The notes beneath the pieces were generated by a model. That model was not told the origin of the DNA and searched no databases. It worked only from the letters and a program-made list of their open reading frames with translations. The position numbers and the translations under genes are program-made. A stretch of DNA of 64,000 nt from Apoderus coryli (lineage: Eukaryota; Arthropoda; Insecta; Coleoptera; Attelabidae), in assembly GCA_911728435.2 (NCBI GenBank), contig OU452202.1, positions 24,035,135 to 24,099,134 of the forward strand. The letters run 5' to 3'. Each line of letters starts with the position of its first letter. The stretch's first letter is position 1. Of this stretch, positions 55,926 to 64,000 are shown piece by piece.

Positions 55926-58900
55926 CCGTTTCCAGGATTCCAATGCTATCTGCATTGAAAGCATTAGGTAAAGCATTATGGTCAAACAGAATTTTTAATA
56001 GAGATATTGAAGACCTCATGAGCCTCTTGATAGTATAGCCGTCAAATTATTGCCGATATTAATTTTCACAGCTTATAATTCTTTAACAATGTCTAGACTC
56101 TGATCTCTAGGCTTGACTATTGACGGATGGTTTAACAAAAGCAAATATTAATCATTAATCTCTGACAAAAGTATGCAATCATTTCGCTCTTTAGATGTTC
56201 GTGAACCGCCGTATGTTGCTATGGACGTTATAGGAACTTCTTCCTTGTGGATTTTCCGAGTCCAAATTTCTAAACATTTGAAGCTTCCGATACTAATTAA
56301 TTTATCCTAATCACTTTGAGGTACGAAGAGCCTTCTATAACAAAATTCATCAAGGTAGTACTATTATATGCGAAGTGAGGCACCAGTTCACTTTTGTTTC
56401 ATATTCAAAATTCATGTTAACCAGGTACTTCTAAACTTCTAACCTTGGAAATAAATAACTACTAAAAAATACTGCTGCCACGCCACTGTTATTTATTGAA
56501 ACGCTCAATAAATAACTAAATATCCCATAGCCTACTTAAAACCCAGTATCTTCTAATCTACGAAGAGATATAGAGAAAAATCAATCATTGTTCCCAAAAT
56601 AGACCACGTTTTGTTACGACAAAATAACACACAGATGCATTACTCTCAGCTGTCAATGATGCAGACATTCATTCAATTATTTCGCACTAGCATATCTCGC
56701 TTGGGCTGTTTTGAATTGGATGGGCCGCTGCATTAACACCTTAGAAGAATAAACATATTGAATGGCAGAAATAGTTTTTAGACAGTGTAATAGAAAAAGA
56801 GACCGAATATCGATCAATAACCCTGAAAGAGCTTCCGATTCGAAAGCGTTCGAGTGTTAATAAACCGATTAAAACACCTTTTTTTCCACAATTCTTGCGA
56901 TATTTGAGAATGGTAATTCTTTTGGGGTGGAAATTGGAAGAAATAACGTTATTTTATGTTTTTTTTTTTAAGAACATCGATTTAAGGGTGCTTCATTCAA
57001 GTTTACTATTTCGGTTTCAATGATAGGGTATGTTGATGTTTTTTTTTGTTCGCAATACTTTTTAAGGGTAGATGAGGGTTAATTAAATATTTTATGGGGA
57101 GAAAGAAAGAGTGTCAATCAAAAGAGTCTTATAAAATCCATCTTAAGTTTGCAGTTTTTGTGCTGTGTGCAATTTATTTCTGATTTTGTTTTTTTTTTTA
57201 TGTAGTTGTCTTAATTATAAAAGATGAACGAATATACAGAGTGGCTCAAATGAAAACCAAAATAATTTCTCATTTTTTAAATCTGTTCAGAATAATTGTA
57301 AAGAGCGGCAAATATAATTTCTGCTGGCACCGGCTAAACAGCTAAATCAGGCTCTAAAGACAATTTATTTAAAATTGTTGGGTTTGCTTATTAGGCTCGA
57401 AGTCTGATGTCGCTTACAGCCCTAACCCACAATATTATATCATAGGTAATAAAATCTGACACTAATTACTGAGAAAAAATTCTCTGTCACTTCCTAAAAT
57501 TGACATTTAAAAAATTTCCAGTTCAATTCTCTCGAGAGCAAAAATTGCCAAAGTTTTCCTTCCAGTTTTAAAGTTGTGTGCGCTCCAACTTCGCGAAACT
57601 TCTTTTTGTATGCTAACATTTTTCCATGTCGCATATATAACTTATTAATTATTCTCATCTGATAATATGCAAGTTTCCTTTTCATATCGGATATTATAGA
57701 GGAAATTTAGAAGGGGCAGTTGGGCGTAAAATTTATCGAACAGGGTAGTACTAAAGACATAAACTAATTACGTACAAACGCTCAAAAGTTTTGAGCTATA
57801 GAGTTTAGAGAAATTTACTTCAGTGTGTCAATCCTAAAATATTTTAGGTTATATATACTAGAGGTTAATATCTGCTTTCTTATTTTAAATGGAACGCCCT
57901 GTATCTTGCACTATTGTTTCTACATTCATTTTGGCGTATTTTCTTCCAACTCCTCACTATGTTAGTCCATTCAAAAAGGCCGTTACTAGAGTTTTTCCAT
58001 ATGATTTTTATTTCATACTGACCTTCAAACAATACGTGTATAAATTTGACCGCAATCTGACTATTGATTTGAGCATTTTGTGTGAAGCAAGGTTTGTTAT
58101 TGAAAAAAAATGGAAAAGAATTAAATTTTAAAACACAAAAGAGTCTGACATTAGTCTGCGTTGGGATTATGCAAAATAAAAGCATAAACACTAAAGTTTA
58201 TAAATTAATTTTTACAGAACTTAGATTTAGAAATCCGTATTACCATCTAAGTTTGTAATCTAACATTTTTAAACAAAGGCGAAAAAAAACGAACAACTAA
58301 AACGGTCAAAGCGTTTAGTAAATTATGAGTTTTTGGAAGGGTATGGGCAAAATGTCTGTGCATAAAGACAAATGACACCTAGTAAAAAACATACACGTTT
58401 GTTAACTGTGCCATGTTGGAGAGTCATCAAAATTAATAATTGGTTACTATTTTCGTGTGCATACTATGGCAGCATATGCCTGCCAAATTATTCATCAAAT
58501 ATTCCTGGACTCTATGAAAGATTGTGGAATGGTTATTTTTACTGTAAATATGATATACAGGAGTTTTGAAATAACATATCAACAAAATCATTTTGCCAAA
58601 AAATATAAACTTTTTTTTAATTTGAAATACAGTGTGATTAAGAATATCAGAAATATTATTCATACAGGGTTTTACAAATTGATAGGCCAATCTATTTACC
58701 AGAGATGGAGTGGTGAATATTATTGATATTGAAACAATTTTCATTTCTTTTAAATTCTAAGTAATTTTATATACTGTTCTACCTTTGAAATATTCCTAGA
58801 ATCCCAAAGCTATTTTTACTACACATACAGCTTCATTTTCAATAGATATTCTTGTCAAATTTTAGCATCTCTTCAACATCTTCATCTGTCTTCTTTTTAC

Positions 58901-59654
58901 ACCTACACATACAATACAATAAATCACCATACACCGACCCATTCATAGATAATGATAAATTTTCTTCTAACACATACACTAATCCTCTAGGGCAACACAC
59001 ATTTTCGGCAAAACGTTAAAAGAATTCTACACTACAATATTATTGAGATGCTACCGTTCCATTCAACATTTTGAGAGAAAAAAAATCCAAGTCTAAGGGT
59101 TTTATTGATATATAACTGCTCGATAGAGCTAACTTAGAATGTGACAATCTGTTTAATAAATAGATGATCTAGTAGGCCGATGGGAATAAGTGATCATTGC
59201 AAAACAGTTGACACCTAAGCACGGCCGCCCGCTGCGTATGCATTTGAAATGACATTTACATGGTTGAAGATAATCTACGAGGCTTAGACACGCATGCTTT
59301 CATCTTATTTTTGGTCTATTTAAGGAGAACCACATAACAATATTTTTTTCTTAAGATTTTCGTATTATAGGGGATGCATGTGAAGTTCAAAATTGAATTT
59401 AAAATTTTGACTGAAATTACACTGTCACTTTAGGTTATTAACACTTTTTCAGTAATATTACTTCAAATACACAATGACAACTTCTAAATTTACTACAACT
59501 ATATGGAATAACCATTTCATAACACTACAATATACAACATGTAGATAGAAATTGATCTTAAACATGAAAATAATGCCGAAAACTTTTAGACTCTTAATGT
59601 AAAGAAAGAAAATAATAATAAACTATTTGACACAAGCAATTTGTCTGTCTGTTT
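55926..59654. other. AT-rich spacer, no supported genes
   Basis: Short frames on both strands around 57490-58740 have no domain pattern. GAACGCCCTGTATC at 57891 and ATACAGGG at 58663 are element-end relics. Confidence 0.3.
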
Positions 59655-60070
59655 GCAGCATAATAAGTTAGAGAGATATGGTAGTCCTAAAAATGGAAAC
59701 CTGACAAACCTAAGCTGTGGTTTAACAAAGCAGATGAGATTTTTGGAACAGAAAAACTCAACTCGAATTTACGAATGTGTACGTTATTCTTTGATAAGAT
59801 TGTGACTAAAAATATACTAAATTGCTTGTCCCATATGTTTTTCTAAGAATATAGTTATGAAAATGATTTTCAAAAAAAAAAACGACAAATTCCAATATAG
59901 TTTCACGTCATAATTTGGTTTTGGTAATATCTACCATATCTCTCTAACTTATTATGCTGCATAATAAGTTAGTAGTCCTAAAAATGGAAACCTGACAAAC
60001 CAACGAATTTCAAAATAGAGAGATATGGTAGAATGATAACTGCAACCAACGAATTTCAAAATAGAGAGTC
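59655..60070. repeat. Inverted and direct repeat cluster
   Basis: GCAGCATAATAAGTTAGAGA at 59655 is inverted at 59931-59960. TAGTCCTAAAAATGGAAACC at 59682 recurs directly at about 59972. CCAACGAATTTCAAAATAGA occurs at 59999 and again at 60046. The cluster looks like a MITE that has rearranged. Confidence 0.65.
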
Positions 60071-60623
60071 AAAAATGTATTTCATTATTTTGTTAAGGAC
60101 AAAAAAGTAATATTTTGAATAATTTTTGATTTTTATGGCTCTCAATTCAAGATTTCTTTGAAAGTGAAACTATAAGTGCCTAGATGTTGTCTACGGGGTA
60201 ACTCAATGTTTCTATTTTTCTATTTTTTTGTCATAGATAAAACTCTCACAAAACGACTGGGAAATCCCGCAAGGGATTTCTTGTTAGAAATATAACCCCT
60301 GTGTTCATCATCCACAGCGATTAAATTGTAAATGAAGTTGTTACGTAAAATAAATTCTAAAACATAATGATGTGTTAAACCTCATATAAGATTGTAGCTG
60401 CTATAGTTAAAGCCAGCGAAGCAACGTTTATTCAATTTTGAAGATAAGTAAAAGTTATTTCCCTTATGTCAGAACAAGAACACGATAATTGATCATATAA
60501 ATGTGTGAGACATCGTGCCGCTGACTTACCCCTCTTTTCAGCTAATAAACAAGCAGGCACGGCTCCAAACGGAAATGTTATTTCGAAAACAATGTTTTGA
60601 AGTATTTTGAGCTAATATCGTTA

Positions 60624-60752
60624 TAAGACACAAATAAAACAACGTCTACTCCACCAAAATATTTATATATTATTATGCAATCAGCATGCAGCGCCAGACA
60701 TAATAATATATAAATATTTTGGTGGAGTAGACGTTGTTTTATTTGTGTCTTA
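60624..60752. repeat. Perfect 54-bp hairpin
   Basis: The left arm 60624-60677 and right arm 60699-60752 are exact reverse complements with a 21-bp loop. The right arm is followed by CAACTCCTCTCGAAGATGG and a poly(A) run at about 60787-60811, resembling the end of the Penelope-like repeats. Perfect arms suggest a recent origin. Confidence 0.85.
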
Positions 60753-60811
60753 CACATTCAACTCCTCTCGAAGATGGATTACTTCAGAAAAAAAAAAAAA
60801 AAAAAAAAAAT

Positions 60812-63604
60812 AAAATAATATCGTTATTTTTTGTTTAAAAAAATACTAAATTGATCTTTTAAATGATAGAACCAATTAACTCATTAATATCTAGATACTA
60901 AATCAAACAATAATAAATGGTTATTGACTCGTAGACAGTGCGAATACATTTTGTTTTGAGGTCTCGAGTATATTGTTGGTTTATTTTTTTTTTTTCAAAA
61001 ACATCTAACGAAAATAAATAAAATTAAAAGCAGTCACGCATGCTTTCAAAAATTGGTACAAAAAAAAAACAATTTTTTATATTGTAAAACCGGGGATGTC
61101 TCAACTTTATCAGCCTGTACTTCGGAAACGCAGCAATTTTGGACTAAAGTAAGTTACGTTTATTCGGCTTATTTTGACCCCACAAATATAATACTCTGTA
61201 GAAAATACAACATTTAGCTGTGCATTGGAAATTATTTATACATATTAAGTAAGACCCTAATTTAAATTGAATTTAATAATAAACATGGAGACAACAACAC
61301 CCTTAATACATCTCTGTAAAGATTACCACTCAGACAGTTAATTTTCTTGCTATACAATAATCCATCCTTCAATACAACAGATAAACTGTACAGCATATAT
61401 CCCAAGTAGCGAGAGGTCAACTTATCGTGCCATCATTGGCAGATGCCAGTTTGATATACGATCTTCCAAATCGGGGTGACAACAACTTGATTACACTTTT
61501 CGTATATTACGAGCTTATAACACTTTATTATTATGTAGTCATTTTTAATGTATAAAAATTCATATTATGTATATCTCACCCCCTGCAGTAATTTTCTTCT
61601 TCTAATACTATTTCGTTTAATAAAATATGACCAGAGACTGTCAGATGCATACGCTGCTGCTGTACAAGTTTTACAGTAAAATTAGTTCAATCTTAAATGC
61701 TAAAAGAACAATTTTTTATTTCCTTACGTTCATAGCTCATTACATCCTGTCACATTGTTTTATATCCACTAAACATATTGGTAATTGGCAAAACTAGTGG
61801 ATAAGGCTCTTAGAATTATAAACAAAAAAACTTCTTTTTAATTAGAAAAAAGTAATCGTAGAAAATAAAAATTCAACACATTAATTATTCAAAAACTGTT
61901 TCAAGGTTTAGCGAGTACTGCATTTGTGAGCTTGTCATCTTCAGAGCTGAGAAAACTGGCATATATAGGAGCCGAACCACAGGCTCTCTGAATTCATCGA
62001 CAAAAGTCTCACAATATGAAACAAAATGTTTGACTGAGTTGCAGAAGCGGGGGAAGGAAACTTCGTTCTACTTTCTGGAACCCATCATTTCCTTTACAAA
62101 AAGCCACGCAATGGAAAATTGCAACCATCAGACCTACTGGAGGAATACTGGATAGAAACGCTGACGTACCATCTCAAAAAGAAGGATTTTTATCAAAAAC
62201 AACCAATGTCAAGAAAGCTAAACTTGCAGCAATCGAAGAAAACAAATCATTGTTGCTGATACATTTTAAAAGGTATTAATAGTTAAGGTAGATAATTTTA
62301 ATTATTCTACGATATATTTTGTATTTTTTGAAAATTTGGTTTTGCAGCAAAAAAAACTATGTTTTGGCATTGGTTTTTCCCGAAAAAGTAGTTGGTTCTT
62401 TTAGCTTAATAATGCTAAAATGAAAAAGAAATGTCTACAAAATTTGAAATAATTTCACAGAATGAGTTTATGTTTTAATCACAGCCATAACTATTATCAT
62501 CTTCCTCAAGGTCAACATTGGTAGAGGCAAAGATTAATGCACATGTACTTAGTAGAACTTTTCAACTGATCGTTCGGAAGACAGAAGTGGCCTCTAATTG
62601 GAAATATATGAGTGAGTTAATTTTTTAAACAGCTTTATAATACAGATGTACCAACATACTGAAAATAAACCATCACATGATTTTTGTTCTGCCCCGAACA
62701 CCCGTCATTTAATATGATCAAATGATCATGGACTATATTCATATTTTTTATGAAATGTGAAAAGATGGACGTAACATCGTTGGATCCCTTTTTAGCCTCA
62801 TCCTCTGTATACACAAACAGGTCACACTAAATTAACACGTGAAATTTCCCGCAAAAACCACTAAGATCAAATAATTTGTAATGATGATGGAAATTTAAGT
62901 TTTCCTAAACAAGTCTGGCGATATTAGGCTGACTTTGGTAGTTTCTATCTGCTCCGAATGTTCCCAAAAGTAGATTTTTTTTAATTAGTCAAGAAATATG
63001 CTAAAATCACTTGGTATAAAAAACATACAAACGGAATACTACTCGCGGCTGTCTAAAGATATTCAGTACAAGTTGTTTTCGGCATTCCCCTTGTAGATTG
63101 ACTATATGTGACACCTTAGGGTCAAAAAGTGACCCTAGAAGTTTATGTAACTTCATTGTCGCATAATTGAGAATACAAAACATGTCATAAATGTGTCAGT
63201 AAAAGATATATTCTATTTATGTTGTCAATCTTTTAAGGGTGGACAAACATGTTATGCTTTTATCATATTTTTGGTGGGTATTATGAATTTTTTTCGCTCT
63301 GCTTTCTACCTATTATTATTGTATAATGAATACCTTGAGAAAAATCTGGTACATTTGACTATCTTGATCTACAAAATTCGTTATTAACGGAGATTTTTTC
63401 CAATAAAAAAAAATAAAAATAAAATCTGAATATACGGCGTGTCCCACGGTAACCGAAAATAGTTAATTTTGCATCGAGCTAAGTAGAAAAGTGTCAAATA
63501 AGATCTAATAAATTGATGGTCTCCGAAGCTTATTTTTGCAATTTGGAGTGAAAAAATATCCAGAATGAGTATATTTTCCGTTCGGTCAAAAAAAGCTCAA
63601 TTAA
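60812..63604. other. AT-rich spacer with one weak hammerhead relic
   Basis: At 61928-61945 the minus strand reads CUCUGAAGAUGACAAGC, with CCUUGAAACAG following at about 61900; the spacing and stem II are poor. No genes are supported. Confidence 0.3.
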
Positions 63605-64000
63605 ATGTGGTGGGACGGTGAGTCTGAATGTGATCCTCAGGCTATTGTTAACTCCTTCGCTACTTTCTTTCACAGCGTCTTGTTTGATTCATCTCAATAC
63701 TGTGCGCCGAGTGGCTCTGTCAGTACCAATGTTTTCCACGTTGGTCAAATTGAATTATCTGACATATTCTCAGCATCCAAACGCCTTAAGAACAAATTTA
63801 CCTCGGGTTCTGATAATGTTCCTTCATTCTTTGTCAAAGATTGCATTTCCGTGTTGACTACTCCTCTAAAGTCAATTTTCGACCTAATTCTTAAAACAAA
63901 CACTTACCCGGATCTATGGAAGGAATCTAAAATTGTCCCAATCTTTAACTCTGGCGACAGGTCTCATATAAATAACTATCGTCCTATTTCCTTATTATCT
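63605..64000 (+). pseudogene. Jockey-like LINE ORF2, start of RT, cut by window end
   Basis: From an ATG at 63605 the frame stays open to the window end. It reads MWWDGESECDPQAIVNSFAT, then LSDIFSASKRLKNKFTSGSD, NVPSFFVKDCISVL and LWKESKIVPIFNSGDRSHIN followed by NYRPISLLS. LKxxxxxGxDxVPxxFxKxC and NYRPISLLS are RT motifs 0-1 of Jockey-type LINEs. No stop is seen in 132 codons, so this copy may be younger than the others. The rest of the RT lies outside. Confidence 0.8.

Noticed and set aside
57880..58744. Overlapping frames on both strands around a GCCCTGTAT end
   Set aside because: No domain pattern, no splice signals and AT-driven composition.
1..64000. Penelope reverse transcriptase or GIY-YIG endonuclease to go with the hammerheads
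   Set aside because: None recognised in any frame; all RT fragments match LINE or BEL/Pao motifs instead.

Overview
The window is AT-rich insect nuclear DNA, probably from a beetle or a similar holometabolous insect. The order is my inference; the insect assignment rests on the spliced gene and the mix of transposable elements. There are no operons, ribosome-binding sites, CRISPR arrays or convincing tRNA genes. Almost every open reading frame outside one gene is a decayed piece of a mobile element.

The one host gene I can name is an orthologue of Drosophila hamlet (vertebrate PRDM16 / MECOM-EVI1), on the minus strand from about 42.1 kb down to 19.58 kb. Six coding exons join in phase. They give the second half of the PR/SET domain, an acidic linker, six N-terminal zinc fingers, a linker with a PLDLS CtBP-binding motif, and three C-terminal fingers. 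The start codon and the first half of the PR domain were not found; they are probably upstream, beyond 42.1 kb. The introns are large and full of repeats.

Region by region: 0-15 kb is a graveyard of a Crypton-type recombinase, LINE fragments (Jockey-like, RTE-like and an R2/R4-type element with a restriction-like endonuclease), a terminal-inverted-repeat element rich in ACGTT, and an IS630/Tc1-type transposase. From 15 to 19.6 kb lies AT-rich DNA, partly perhaps the long 3'UTR of hamlet. From 19.6 to 42.1 kb lies hamlet, with a nested palindrome, MITEs, a candidate plus-strand terminal exon and a four-copy tandem array of about 667 bp in its introns. From 42.9 to 45.4 kb there is an A/T-rich satellite with a higher-order repeat. 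From 45.6 to 64 kb there are LINEs, a nearly end-to-end but decayed mariner, hAT and BEL/Pao fragments, hairpins, and a LINE running off the right edge.

The most striking signal is a scatter of hammerhead-ribozyme motifs (C-UGA-N-GA, stem II, GAAAC, short palindromic stem III). At least ten are well formed and several are decayed, on both strands. They sit in repeats with inverted terminal copies, as expected of solo terminal repeats of Penelope-like elements, which are known to carry minimal, probably dimeric, hammerheads. One at 18.92 kb has a complete canonical core. No Penelope reverse transcriptase is visible, so these look like non-autonomous or solo copies.
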